Shown: piece by piece, positions 1-8,892 of the stretch | How the letters are laid out: every line of letters starts with the position of its first letter | Numbering within the stretch: position 1 is the stretch's first letter | Source of the DNA: Klebsiella indica | Lineage (GTDB): Bacteria; Pseudomonadota; Gammaproteobacteria; Enterobacterales; Enterobacteriaceae | Direction of reading: 5' to 3' | Assembly: GCF_005860775.1 (NCBI RefSeq) | Contig: NZ_VCHQ01000031.1 | Coordinates: forward strand, 62,001 to 126,000 | Length of the DNA: 64,000 nucleotides | Position numbers and translations under genes: made by a program | The notes under the pieces: generated by a model | Database searches by the model: none | Seen by the model: the letters and a program-made list of their open reading frames with translations, nothing else | What the model was told of the DNA's origin: nothing

Positions 1-2
1 TC

Positions 3-926
3 TGGTTTGGTTCGCGGACGATCCAGCCTGCGGTGATCTGGCAGGCGTTGACGCAGTTCGATCCGCAAAACAGCGCGCATCTGCTGGTCTGGCATTTACG
101 CCTGCCGCGCACGCTGCTGGCGATGGTGGTTGGCGCGGCGCTTGGCGGAGCCGGGGTGATAATGCAGACGCTGACCCGCAATCCACTGGCGGACCCCGGT
201 CTGTTAGGCGTTAACGCGGGCGCCACGCTGGCGATTGTGCTGTCGATTGCCTTTTTAAATGTCACCAGCGTCAGCAGTTATATGGTATTCGGTGTGGCTG
301 GCGCCGGGGTTATCAGTATTCTGGTATTTATGATGGGCGGCCTGAACCATGCCAATCCGATTCGTATCGTGCTGGCCGGCGCGGCTCTGACTATCGTTCT
401 GCTGAGTCTGACGCAACTGGTTATTCTGAACAGCGACGCCGATGCCTTCGACAGGTTTCGTCACTGGGTGACGGGCGCGTTGCAGGGACGGGGGTATGAC
501 GTGCTGCTGCCGGTCTCGATACTTGCGTGTGTTGGCATTATTCTGGCGCTGGCGGGAGGGCGAATGCTGGACGTGGCGGCACTGGGGCTGGACACTGGAC
601 GCGCGCTTGGCATTAATCCTCATGTGCTCGCTGGGATCTCTGCCGCGATCATCGTCATTCTGGCGGGGGCGGCCACGGCAACGGCCGGGCCGATCGGCTT
701 TGTCGGTCTCACCGCGCCCCATTTTGCACGGGCTTTTGTCGGCTCGGGACACCGTCTGCTGCTGCCGTGGGCGATGATGTTCTCTGCAATACTGGTACTC
801 AGCGCGGATATTCTCGGGCGGATGATTGGTCATCCCGGCGAGATTGGCGTCGGCATTATGGCAGCGTTAATCGGCGGACCGTTCTTCGTGCTGCTGGTTA
901 AACGCTGGCAGGGGGCGCGCGTATGA
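3..926 (+). CDS. FecCD-type iron-chelate ABC permease, cut at left edge
   Basis: Inner-membrane permease of the FecCD/BtuC family, which moves ferric siderophores or related metal chelates from a periplasmic binding protein into the cytoplasm. The reading frame is open to the left edge; a GTG at 33 is available, but the residues before it (GSRTIQPAVIWQAL) match the conserved FecC N-terminal region, so the true start lies outside the window. Family signatures are visible: RLPRTLLAMVVGAALGGAG, then QTLTRNPLADPGLLGVNAGA, and near the end GPIGFVGLTAPHFAR, the loop that contacts the ATPase. Many hydrophobic segments follow. The stop overlaps the start of the next permease (ATGA), so the two are translationally coupled. 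The substrate cannot be read from sequence; the binding protein and ATPase are probably upstream. Confidence 0.9.
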   Translation, partial: WFGSRTIQPAVIWQALTQFDPQNSAHLLVWHLRLPRTLLAMVVGAALGGAGVIMQTLTRNPLADPGLLGVNAGATLAIVLSIAFLNVTSVSSYMVFGVAGAGVISILVFMMGGLNHANPIRIVLAGAALTIVLLSLTQLVILNSDADAFDRFRHWVTGALQGRGYDVLLPVSILACVGIILALAGGRMLDVAALGLDTGRALGINPHVLAGISAAIIVILAGAATATAGPIGFVGLTAPHFARAFVGSGHRLLLPWAMMFSAILVLSADILGRMIGHPGEIGVGIMAALIGGPFFVLLVKRWQGARV

Positions 927-1906
927 GACAGAGGGCCGGATGGGTGTGCGCCGCCATGGCGCTGTTGCTTGGGGTGACGGGCCTGTATGCCTTGCTGGTC
1001 GGGCGTTTTATGCTTCCCGTGGAGTCGGCCTTCCAGGCGCTGCGGGGAGAAGGCGATCCGACGGCGCAGCATATTGTCAGGATGATCCGTTTGCCCCGCG
1101 TCCTGACCGCCATTCTGGTTGGCTTTGCGTTAGGCGTTTCCGGCGCGCTCTTTCAGTCGGTATCGAAAAATGTGCTGGGTTCCCCGGACGTGATCGGTTT
1201 TACCACCGGCGCAGCGACAGGGGCGATTATCCAGATCATTTTGTTTGACGGAAACCCGGTCGCCATTGTGCTTTCTGCCATGGCCGGCGGGTTCGCCACC
1301 GCGCTGCTGGTCTATTATCTGGCGCGCCATTATGGCGTGGTGAAGGGCCAGCGACTGGTGCTGATGGGGATCGGCGTCGGAGCGGTACTCAGCGCGCTTA
1401 ATGCGTTGCTGCTGGTGAAAGGTGATATCGACAATGCCGTGGCCGCCACGCTCTGGCTGGCCGGTACCACGCAGGGACGCAACTGGTATCACGTGGCGCC
1501 GGTGGGGTTAAGCCTTCTGGTGCTGCTTCCGGCCATTGTTCTGCACGCCAGAGCGATAAATATCATGGCGATGGGCGATGATATTGCCAGCCAGCTTGGG
1601 GTGCGCGTTGAGCGGACGCGAAGAACGGCAATGTTCTGCGCCGTCACGCTGGCCGCGGTGGCCACCAGCGCGACAGGGCCAATCGCGTTTATTGCCCTGA
1701 TTGCGCCGCAGCTGGCGTTACGCTTAACCAGAACGCCGGGATTGCCGGTTTTCAGCGCCGGGCTGGCTGGCAGTTGCCTGCTTCTGGGTGCCGATATGCT
1801 TACGCAAATTCAGCCGCTGGCATTAACCCTTCCCGTTGGCCTAATGACCGGGATTATCGGCGGCGTTTATTTACTTATTCTGCTGTTGCGAATGCCTTCC
1901 TTTTAG
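923..1906 (+). CDS. FecCD-type iron-chelate ABC permease, second subunit
   Basis: Second permease of the same importer, 327 residues, the usual size for FepG/FecD proteins. It begins at an ATG overlapping the previous stop by 4 bases. Conserved family blocks are present: RLPRVLTAILVGFALGVSG, QSVSKNVLGSPDVIGFTTGA, and the ATPase-contact loop GPIAFIALIAPQLALRLTR. FecCD permeases usually act as heterodimers, so the two adjacent genes probably form one channel. A hairpin overlapping the stop codon probably ends this operon, which leaves the downstream TonB receptor on its own transcript. The proximity of that receptor suggests a shared substrate, but this is inference from position only. Confidence 0.92.
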   Translation: MRQRAGWVCAAMALLLGVTGLYALLVGRFMLPVESAFQALRGEGDPTAQHIVRMIRLPRVLTAILVGFALGVSGALFQSVSKNVLGSPDVIGFTTGAATGAIIQIILFDGNPVAIVLSAMAGGFATALLVYYLARHYGVVKGQRLVLMGIGVGAVLSALNALLLVKGDIDNAVAATLWLAGTTQGRNWYHVAPVGLSLLVLLPAIVLHARAINIMAMGDDIASQLGVRVERTRRTAMFCAVTLAAVATSATGPIAFIALIAPQLALRLTRTPGLPVFSAGLAGSCLLLGADMLTQIQPLALTLPVGLMTGIIGGVYLLILLLRMPSF

Positions 1907-1918
1907 GAGGCATTTTTT
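1891..1918 (+). terminator. Rho-independent terminator overlapping the permease stop
   Basis: AATGCC and TCCT pair with AGGA and GGCATT, with one bulged base, followed by a run of six T. The stem includes the stop codon of the second permease, so the gene ends inside its own terminator. Confidence 0.7.
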
Positions 1919-2058
1919 CAGGCGGGTTCGGTGCGTCTGATGAGAAAGTAAGTCACTCATAATAAGGCCGTCAGGCTGCCAATATAAAGCAATGTGTTCT
2001 TTGTCGCTCAATCTAACAATAAGCAAATTTAGTGCGCCTTTTGGGAAAGGAGAAAACA

Positions 2059-4155
2059 ATGAGCGAACCAGAGAGTGATAAAGCACAACAGATATTTTTA
2101 AAATACCGACGCCGTAGTACGGCGCAGAAATACCCTGTTCCTTACGCAATATTTGGCTTATATGTATTTGCCGCCGGAGACGTCATGGCCGCAGAAGAAG
2201 TATCTCGGCGTGACGATAATTCTCAAACGGATACGATTGTGGTCACCGGAGAGAAAGTGACCCGGACGCTCTACGATACCAGCGGCAGCGTCGAGGTATT
2301 TGATGACGCACGTATTAATGCGATGCCGGGCGCGTCCCAGGTCTCGGATCTCTTAAAAATGACCGCCAACGTTGTCGATACCGGTATCGGCAACGATCTG
2401 CCGACGATTCGCGGTATCGACGGCTCAGGCCCGGCAAACGGGGCGAATGCTTTCCTGAATGGCACCCGGCCGCGGTTGAATCTTTCGCTGGACGGGCGTT
2501 CCCTGACCTACAACGAGCTGGCGTTTGGGCCGCAATCCTTGTGGGATATGGAGCGGGTTGAGGTCTGGCGCGGACCGCAAAGCTATATCCAGGGGCGCAA
2601 CGCGATTGCAGGCGCCGTGGTGATGACCAGTAAAGATCCGACCTTCGACTGGGAATCCTCAGTGAAGGCGGGCGGCGGGAATCAAAGCTCTACCGTGGCT
2701 TCCGCGATGTTATCCGGGCCGATTATTGAAGATCAACTGGCGTTTCGTCTCAGCGCCGATAGGCAGCGGCGCGACAGCTTCGTCAATTTAATCTCCTACG
2801 ATCCGGTGGGCGATCCGCGGGAAATTGAAGCCACCAATCTGCGCGGCAAGTTATTATTCAACCCGGCCGGGCTTCGCGAACTCACCACTAAACTGACCGT
2901 TAACCACTTTGACAGTCGGGCGCCGCAGAATGAGACGCTGAGTCCGAAAAATCATGTCAGCGCTCGTTTCGACCCGCGGCGTCCGGTGTTTGAGACCACC
3001 TCGACCAGCGGTATCTGGGATCTGGCCTGGGAAGCCTCGGAAAGCCTCAGCCTGGAGAACAAGCTGATCTACACCGATTTTGACAACCACCGCCGCACCG
3101 TAGAAAGCCTGCCGTGGGCCAATATTGACGGGAAAGAGTTTCAGACCGAGCCGCTGGCCCGCTTTGGCGTCAAAGGCGATACCCTGCGCGGACTGGTGGG
3201 TGCGCGTTATTTCCACGCCTCGCAGGATGAGTTTGTGAACCTGTTTGGCGGCAGCAAGTTCAAGGATAAAACGGAAACCTACTCGGCGTTTGGTGAACTG
3301 ACCTGGGCCGTGACCTCAGAGGTGGATATCACCGCCGCAAGCCGCGTCGAGCGCGAGCATCGTCAGCGCAAAGGCGGTGCGACCCGGAAGGTGGATTTTG
3401 ATGAAACCTGGGACGTGTTCCTGCCGAAACTTGATATTGCCTGGAAACCGTTACCGCAACAGACGTTAGGCATGAAGGTGTCGCGAGGATATAACGCCGG
3501 CGGGGCGGGAATGACCTTTGTCGCGCCGTTAATTAACTATACCTACGATCCTGAATATGTCTGGAGCTATGAATTATACAGCCGTCACGGGATCAGTGAC
3601 TGGAATCTGGAATTAACCAGCAACCTGTTTTACAACGATTATAAAGATATGCAGTTACCGTATTATCTTAATTCCAACAGCAGTTCGATGGTGATCAGAA
3701 ATGCGGATAAAGTCGAAACGTACGGCGCGGAACTGGGCGCTATCTGGAAACCAACGCTGGATTTTGAACTGAACAGTTCCGTTGGGGTTTTAAAAACCAG
3801 GATTAAAAAATTCTCCAGCAGCGGAATAGACGGACATGAATTACCGCGAGCACCGTCATTAACGGCAAACCTCGGCGCGAAATATATGCTGATGCCCGGA
3901 CTGGAATTGAGCGGAGACGTTCGCTTTACCGATACCTATTATTCCCAGTATGACAACGATACCCGGGGCGAAATTCCCTCGTCATGGATAGCGAATATGC
4001 AGGTGGCTTATACCTTCACCCATGGCCGCGTCAGCGTCTTTGCGCAAAACCTGTTTGATTCTGACAAGCGAATTATGGTGATCGACAACGATGTTTCGAC
4101 GGCGGTGTTGCAGCGCCCACGTCTTGTCGGCGTTGCCGTGCAACTGGATTTCTGA
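2059..4155 (+). CDS. TonB-dependent outer-membrane receptor, substrate unknown
   Basis: Outer-membrane receptor of 698 residues. ATG at 2059 was chosen because AAAGGAG lies 7 bases upstream; a GTG at 2032 would add nine residues without a comparable site. The N-terminus has an unusually long polar stretch before a hydrophobic segment ending in MAAEE, a plausible signal peptide. The TonB-box region is DTIVVTGEK (about residue 58), followed by a plug with LPTIRGIDG and WDMERVEVWRGPQSYIQGRN, then a beta-barrel ending in aromatic VQLDF, as expected for outer-membrane insertion. It lies between FecCD permeases and a YncE-like gene, so a ferric siderophore or similar chelate is likely. No close named homologue was recognised. 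E. coli also pairs a TonB receptor with a YncE protein (YncD/YncE). Confidence 0.9.
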   Translation: MSEPESDKAQQIFLKYRRRSTAQKYPVPYAIFGLYVFAAGDVMAAEEVSRRDDNSQTDTIVVTGEKVTRTLYDTSGSVEVFDDARINAMPGASQVSDLLKMTANVVDTGIGNDLPTIRGIDGSGPANGANAFLNGTRPRLNLSLDGRSLTYNELAFGPQSLWDMERVEVWRGPQSYIQGRNAIAGAVVMTSKDPTFDWESSVKAGGGNQSSTVASAMLSGPIIEDQLAFRLSADRQRRDSFVNLISYDPVGDPREIEATNLRGKLLFNPAGLRELTTKLTVNHFDSRAPQNETLSPKNHVSARFDPRRPVFETTSTSGIWDLAWEASESLSLENKLIYTDFDNHRRTVESLPWANIDGKEFQTEPLARFGVKGDTLRGLVGARYFHASQDEFVNLFGGSKFKDKTETYSAFGELTWAVTSEVDITAASRVEREHRQRKGGATRKVDFDETWDVFLPKLDIAWKPLPQQTLGMKVSRGYNAGGAGMTFVAPLINYTYDPEYVWSYELYSRHGISDWNLELTSNLFYNDYKDMQLPYYLNSNSSSMVIRNADKVETYGAELGAIWKPTLDFELNSSVGVLKTRIKKFSSSGIDGHELPRAPSLTANLGAKYMLMPGLELSGDVRFTDTYYSQYDNDTRGEIPSSWIANMQVAYTFTHGRVSVFAQNLFDSDKRIMVIDNDVSTAVLQRPRLVGVAVQLDF

Positions 4156-4166
4156 GGCGAAAAGCG

Positions 4167-4188
4167 TGGGGGAGGTTCGGCTCCCCCA
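4167..4188 (+). terminator. Hairpin after the TonB receptor, possible terminator
   Basis: Eight-base stem TGGGGGAG / CTCCCCCA around a GTTCGG loop, 12 bases after the receptor stop. There is no clear T-run, so it may be Rho-assisted or only an mRNA-stabilising hairpin. Confidence 0.45.
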
Positions 4189-4236
4189 AATATCAACACG
4201 ATCTGGCGAGGTGGGCAGTTCGCCTGAGAGGGGCTC

Positions 4237-4499
4237 ATGAGTACGATTTTTTATCAGTCCGGCACGCAGCGTACTGAAAAGGCCAGCGAGGCTGAAGAAC
4301 AGATCTGGTTTGAGCATCAACAGCAGCAGCATGGTGAAAGCCAGCATTGCTTTGCCTGGACGCTCGATAGCCGCGTCGATACCGGGCGTTTAGTGAATGC
4401 GCTCTTATGGCCGACTCGGTGGGCGGCCCGGACGTAACGATGGCATCCCTGCGCGAGAAGATGGACATCGCCCAACAGGAAGGACTACAACATTTATGA
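4237..4499 (+). pseudogene. Truncated gene resembling the start of an NRPS condensation domain
   Basis: An ATG at 4237 preceded by GAGGGG opens a 66-codon frame that stops at 4437. Its middle, EAEEQIWFEHQQQQ then DTGRLVNALL, resembles the first helix of peptide-synthetase condensation domains, where a Q-x-x-W-F motif is followed by a strand and an L-x-x-AL segment. The likeness then breaks off. A second frame starting at ATG 4407 encodes about 30 residues (MADSVGGPDVT onward) and stops at 4499, overlapping the start of the next gene in ATGA fashion. The simplest reading is an internal deletion plus frameshift of a longer gene that sat between the receptor and the YncE-like gene. The condensation assignment rests on motif resemblance only. 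Confidence 0.4.
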
Positions 4500-5659
4500 A
4501 CCCAATGGACCACATTCAGCTTAGCGATATTCAACGTATCTATCCTGCGACGACGGTGGTTGAGCTGGTCTTCAGCGACGCGCAACAGGCGTTGTTTGTC
4601 AGCGCGCCGGACTGGGAAGATGAAACGCAGTCGCGGGTGCTGCGCATTAATCCGCAGACGCTCAGCGTGGAAGCGGAGATCGCATTGCCGGTAAAAGGAT
4701 TCGGCGTGGCGCTGGACGATAAGCGCGGCTTGCTTTATCTCACGCAGGGTTTTAATGGCTCGGTGGCGGTGGTGGATATCTGCAAGAACCGGCTTATCGC
4801 CACCATCCCGCTGATGGAAGAGGTCGTTTTTGAGCAACGTTACCAGCAGGAGGGCATTTCCGGCGCGCGGCTGGCGTTTTTGATGCGCGAACTGGCGCGC
4901 TTTGGCGTCAGTGAGGGCTATCCCTGGAAGCTTCGCGAACTGGTGTTTGATCCGGTCACGGAGCGGCTGTTTTTGCCGGGACTGGGGCTCGGGATCGACA
5001 GCGTTTTATTTGTTATCGATACCCGCGAGCGCAGGCTGGAAAAAGTGCTGCCGGGCTTTCGCTATAACGTCGTAGGCATCACGCTGGATCGCCAGGGGAG
5101 GAGAGTGTTTGTGTCGAATATGCAGGGACAGCTTTTCGTTGTCGATCCGGACACGCTGAGCATCGTTCATTGCCATGAGGTGGCGGCCGATCAGTTACTG
5201 AATATGATTTATGACCGCCGTCAGAACAGACTGTTTGGTGTGGATCAGGGAATCGATCGCCGAGACTGGCGGAACAACCATCTTGAACGGGACTACATTT
5301 CGCGCAGTCAGGGGCATGAAGTTTTTGTGCTCAATGCGGATACGGCTGAAATTATCGCCCGGATGGCGACGGATGAAATACCTATCGGTCTGGTATGGGA
5401 TGATGAGCAAGAACGACTTTATGTTGCGAACCGGCGAGGGATACGCGTCGATAAGGGGGAAGGAACGCTTACTGTCTTTAATACTCGCAATTATACGAGA
5501 GTGCAGACACTACAAATTCCCCCTCATCCTAATAGTCTGGCGTTCGACACGGAGAAAAAATATCTATTTCTCACCGTGAAGAATGACGAAACGTTAATTC
5601 GGGATAAGCAACCAGAATGTGTTGCTCGCCTTCGTTTGATTAAAAAGACGGTAGAATAA
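4496..5659 (+). CDS. YncE-like seven-bladed beta-propeller protein, no signal peptide
   Basis: A 387-residue protein of repeated beta-propeller blades of the YncE/YVTN kind, with repeats such as VFVSNMQGQLFVVDPDTL and LYVANRRGIRV. The C-terminal block IPPHPNSLAFDTEKKYLFL closely matches the corresponding end of E. coli YncE. ATG 4496 is preceded by AGGAAGGA and overlaps the stop of the remnant before it. An earlier in-frame ATG at 4397 adds 33 arginine- and glycine-rich residues that do not look native. Unlike E. coli YncE, which is exported, no signal peptide is visible from either start, so this copy should stay in the cytoplasm unless its N-terminus was lost. It follows a TonB receptor, as yncE pairs with yncD. 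Function unknown. Confidence 0.75.
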   Translation: MNPMDHIQLSDIQRIYPATTVVELVFSDAQQALFVSAPDWEDETQSRVLRINPQTLSVEAEIALPVKGFGVALDDKRGLLYLTQGFNGSVAVVDICKNRLIATIPLMEEVVFEQRYQQEGISGARLAFLMRELARFGVSEGYPWKLRELVFDPVTERLFLPGLGLGIDSVLFVIDTRERRLEKVLPGFRYNVVGITLDRQGRRVFVSNMQGQLFVVDPDTLSIVHCHEVAADQLLNMIYDRRQNRLFGVDQGIDRRDWRNNHLERDYISRSQGHEVFVLNADTAEIIARMATDEIPIGLVWDDEQERLYVANRRGIRVDKGEGTLTVFNTRNYTRVQTLQIPPHPNSLAFDTEKKYLFLTVKNDETLIRDKQPECVARLRLIKKTVE

Positions 5660-5789
5660 CTTTACAGACTGCTATCTGCCTATCACTACAATATGACGTT
5701 GCGCTGACTTCATATCATGGATTTAAGCAGGGCAGTCAATGCCAGTGACGGTAAAAATAACGGTAAGTTAATGTGATATTATAAATATC

Positions 5790-5916
5790 TATACTCTAAA
5801 TAATTCGAGTTGCAGGAAGGCGGCAAGAGAGCAAATCCCCAGGAACATAGATAGCTATGTGACTGGGGTGAGCGAGCACAGCCAACACACATGCAACTTG
5901 AAGTATGACGAGTATA
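5790..5916. repeat. ERIC (intergenic repeat unit), full length
   Basis: An imperfect palindrome of exactly 127 bp, from TATACTC to GAGTATA, with the diagnostic core GTGACTGGGGTGAGCG and its partner AAATCCCCAGGA. Length and core match the enterobacterial ERIC consensus. It lies between the YncE-like gene and the DUF2946 gene. The rest of 5660-6073 holds only a terminator and AT-rich DNA. Confidence 0.95.
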
Positions 5917-5967
5917 TAATTATCACATCGTTATGGTGTCATTCTATAGTTCGGTACGAGAGCCCCC

Positions 5968-6012
5968 GCCAGGCGCATGGTTTTTCATGGTGCCGCCTGG
6001 CCTGCTTTTTTT
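5968..6012 (+). terminator. Rho-independent terminator or leader attenuator
   Basis: GCCAGGCG pairs with CGCCTGGC around an 18-base loop that itself contains CATGG and ATGG repeats. After CTGC comes a run of seven T. It sits 60 bp before the DUF2946 gene and about 300 bp after the YncE-like gene, so it either ends the first transcript or attenuates the second. Confidence 0.65.
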
Positions 6013-6073
6013 GTAACATCTGAAAACTAAATGAGATACACTTGCATTAACGAAATCATTATCCGGTAACATT

Positions 6074-6547
6074 TTGCTCGGGCGCACTCATTTTCTCTCC
6101 ATTGCAGCGTGGTTGGCTCTGTTTTCAGTAGCCATGTTGTTTGTTGCGCCTGTGATTTCCAAAGCGTTAGTACACCGTAATGTCTGTCAGCAAACGCTCG
6201 TTGCCGGGATGCGCGGCGTGCCTGAGGTAGAGCGCGGCATGGCAATGAATATGCCAGAAATGCATCACGGCGTGGTCCCGTCAGCGACCTGCGATAAAAG
6301 CGCCGCAATGGATCATCTCATGAGTTCGGGTCAGGTGATGTCTCCGATGGAAGAGATTGCCTGTGGATATTGTCTGCTCCTGATTCATTTGCCTTTTGTC
6401 GCGTTTTTACTGACCGTACTGCTCTGGCTGATGTTGTTTTGCCCACGCCGGGCTCCGGTTTTACAAATCGTTTTTACGCCGGTCTTCCGCGCCTGGGCGC
6501 CACAATGCGCGCGTGCGCCGCCTTCTGTTTTTCTGTCTGCGATGTAA
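6074..6547 (+). CDS. DUF2946 small membrane protein, probably copper-linked
   Basis: 157 residues with an N-terminal hydrophobic segment (about 9-30), a central stretch rich in Met and His (MAMNMPEMHHG near residue 56), and a second hydrophobic segment (about 100-125) preceded by CGYC. This layout fits the DUF2946 family, often found beside TonB-dependent copper receptors. The function is not established; copper handling at the inner membrane is inferred from the Met/His content and from the neighbour 83 bp downstream. The start is TTG at 6074, the only one that keeps the first hydrophobic segment complete; an ATG at 6134 would remove most of it. Start confidence is moderate. Confidence 0.7.
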   Translation: MLGRTHFLSIAAWLALFSVAMLFVAPVISKALVHRNVCQQTLVAGMRGVPEVERGMAMNMPEMHHGVVPSATCDKSAAMDHLMSSGQVMSPMEEIACGYCLLLIHLPFVAFLLTVLLWLMLFCPRRAPVLQIVFTPVFRAWAPQCARAPPSVFLSAM

Positions 6548-6629
6548 TAAATCACAAAAATTTGCGTCTCTGTCTGCCCGTTTCAGCGCTGGCAGGATGA
6601 GTTACGCCCGAAAAACAGTAAGGCAAAAA

Positions 6630-8684
6630 ATGAAATCATATAATTTTGCGCACACGACGCTCGCTTCACTGGTACTGCTGACATTTATGACAAGCAGTGC
6701 ATCTGCCGATGAACAACACAATCACTCGACGGTGCAGGATGATGCTGTCATGGTTGTGACCGCCCCCGTTTCCTCACCTCTTGAAATCGTCACCTCTCCC
6801 AAAACCCCGCGTCAGCCAGTACCGGCGAGCGATGGTTCCGATTATCTGAAAACCATTCCCGGTTTTTCCCAGATTCGTAATGGCGGCACCAATGGCGATC
6901 CCGTATTTCGCGGTATGTTTGGCTCTCGTCTGCGTATCCTGACGAATAATGGCGAAATGTTGGGGGCATGTCCGGCCAGAATGGATGCGCCCAGTTCATA
7001 TATTTCTCCGGAAAGTTTTGATCTTCTGACACTGATTAAAGGGCCGGAAACGGTGCTTTGGGGGCCGGGTAACTCAGCGGGAACGATTCGCTTTGACCGG
7101 GAGCCGCCCCGTTTTGATAAACCGGGTATTCAGGGAACGGCCAGTTTGCTTACCGGCTCGAATAATCGCTGGGATGAAAATGCGGATATCAGCGTTGGCA
7201 GCGAGGAGGGGTACCTGAGGCTTATGGGGAATAAGTCCCGTTCAAACGACTACAAGGACGGTAATGGCGATCGTGTTCCGTCAAAATGGGATAAATGGAA
7301 TGCTGATATAGCGCTCGGCTGGACGCCTGACAAAGATACCTTGCTGGAGCTGACGGCAGGAAAAGGCGACGGAGAAGCTCGCTATGCTGGACGCAGTATG
7401 GACGGTTCCCGGTTCAAAAGAGAAAGTCTTGGGATGCGTTTTGAAAAATCCAACATTGGTGACGTTTTTGATAAGTTCGAAGCCAATGTTTACTATAACT
7501 ATGCCGATCATGTTATGGATAATTACTCCCTGCGTTCGCCAGGCAACAGTATGTCCGGGGGCATGGGCGGCATGGCGAACTCCATGGGCTCTTCAATGAA
7601 TTCCGGCGCGTCAATGAGCATGCCGATGGCGATGGAGCTGGATCGACGTACCGTGGGTGGCCGCATGATGGGAACTTGGCTATGGTCTGATTTTGAGCTG
7701 CGGAGCGGCGCAGATTCTCAATTTAATACCCATCGTCGTAAATCTGATGAGGTCTGGTCCAAAGATGCGCGTTTTCATGATTACGGTGTGTTCGGTGAAC
7801 TGACCTGGAACGCGACCGCACAAAGCAAAGTAGTCAGCGGTGCTCGCCTGGACAGGGTGATTGTCGACAACTTTACCGATGAGGGCGCATCTGAGCGTAC
7901 AGATACTCTGCCCGCAGGATTTGTTCGCCTGGAGCATAATCTTGCAGACTTACCCATTATGTTTTACGCCGGTCTTGGATATACCGAACGTTTTCCCGAT
8001 TACTGGGAGCTATTCTCGCCAACCTATGGGCCGGATGGCTCCACCGACGTTTTTGACAAGGTGAAAACAGAAAAAACAACGCAGATTGATATTGGCGCAC
8101 AATACAAAGGTCAGCGTGTTAATAGCTGGATTTCCGCCTATGTCGGACGGGTTAACGATTTCATTCTCTTCCGTTACGATCGCAATAACGCGCGAGTCAG
8201 TCAGGTTGATAATGTCAACGCCACTATCATGGGGGGCGAGGCGGGTTTCAGTTATCAGCTTACCGATACATGGAAAACCGATGCCAGCCTCGCTTATTCA
8301 TGGGCGCAAAATACCGATGATCATCAACCGCTGCCGCAAATTCCGCCACTGGAAGCACGCTTTGGCCTGACATGGGAGAAAGGCGACTGGAGTAGTACCG
8401 GTCTGTTAAGGCTGGTCAGCAGTCAGCATCGCGTTGCGATCAATGAAGGGAACGTCGTTGGAAAGGATTTTGACAGCAGTCCCGGTTTTGCCGTCTTTTC
8501 CGCTAACGCCGCCTATCGTGTGAATAAATACGTTAAGGTCAGCGCCGGTGTCGATAACCTGTTTGATAAGACCTACAGTGAACATCTGAACCTGGCGGGT
8601 AACAGTAGTTTTGGTTATTCCGCAAATACTTCCGTTAATGAGCCGGGCAGAACATTCTGGGGCAAAATTAACGTGACATTCTAA
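6630..8684 (+). CDS. TonB-dependent copper receptor (OprC/NosA family)
   Basis: 684-residue outer-membrane receptor. ATG 6630 is preceded by TAAGG and opens a clear signal peptide ending at SASA-DE; upstream in-frame codons precede this and look non-coding. The plug carries FRGMFGSRLRILTNNGEM and then GACPARMDAPSSYISP, whose C-x3-M pattern is typical of copper-binding OprC/NosA receptors. KGPETVLWGPGNSAG follows. The barrel ends in INVTF. Around residues 306-332 is a Met-rich insertion (SMSGGMGGMANSMG, SMSMPMAMELD), probably an extracellular loop able to bind Cu(I). It probably forms one transcript with the DUF2946 gene. The substrate assignment rests on the family motif and the Met-rich loop. 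Confidence 0.88.
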   Translation: MKSYNFAHTTLASLVLLTFMTSSASADEQHNHSTVQDDAVMVVTAPVSSPLEIVTSPKTPRQPVPASDGSDYLKTIPGFSQIRNGGTNGDPVFRGMFGSRLRILTNNGEMLGACPARMDAPSSYISPESFDLLTLIKGPETVLWGPGNSAGTIRFDREPPRFDKPGIQGTASLLTGSNNRWDENADISVGSEEGYLRLMGNKSRSNDYKDGNGDRVPSKWDKWNADIALGWTPDKDTLLELTAGKGDGEARYAGRSMDGSRFKRESLGMRFEKSNIGDVFDKFEANVYYNYADHVMDNYSLRSPGNSMSGGMGGMANSMGSSMNSGASMSMPMAMELDRRTVGGRMMGTWLWSDFELRSGADSQFNTHRRKSDEVWSKDARFHDYGVFGELTWNATAQSKVVSGARLDRVIVDNFTDEGASERTDTLPAGFVRLEHNLADLPIMFYAGLGYTERFPDYWELFSPTYGPDGSTDVFDKVKTEKTTQIDIGAQYKGQRVNSWISAYVGRVNDFILFRYDRNNARVSQVDNVNATIMGGEAGFSYQLTDTWKTDASLAYSWAQNTDDHQPLPQIPPLEARFGLTWEKGDWSSTGLLRLVSSQHRVAINEGNVVGKDFDSSPGFAVFSANAAYRVNKYVKVSAGVDNLFDKTYSEHLNLAGNSSFGYSANTSVNEPGRTFWGKINVTF

Positions 8685-8738
8685 GGCTTTCCCGGTTTGG
8701 TTGCGCCTCTGATGTAAGACTTCTCAGGGGAATTCCGG

Positions 8739-8773
8739 CGTCCTGGGGGGCGAGCAAAACGCCTCCCAGGACG
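8739..8773. terminator. Terminator hairpin between convergent receptor genes
   Basis: A 14-bp stem, CGTCCTGGGGGGCG with CGCCTCCCAGGACG (one G-T pair), around AGCAAAA. It lies between the copper receptor and convergent fyuA and may act for both strands. T-runs are weak on either side. Confidence 0.65.
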
Positions 8774-8892
8774 TTCACATGCAATGAATATGAAGAATAT
8801 CCTCGTACTTACAGCGAACGGAACAGGCCACGGAATCAAATGGGCGAAAACGAAAAATCGCCATGTTCGCCAGAACCGCCGGTTCTGCGTCC

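Noticed and set aside
4235-4837. Minus-strand frame of 200 codons
   Set aside because: Antisense to the YncE-like gene and remnant; basic, low-complexity composition without a motif.
8685-8892. Riboswitch-like structure between the copper receptor and fyuA
   Set aside because: The only strong structure is a simple terminator stem between convergent genes, so there is no leader for it to control.
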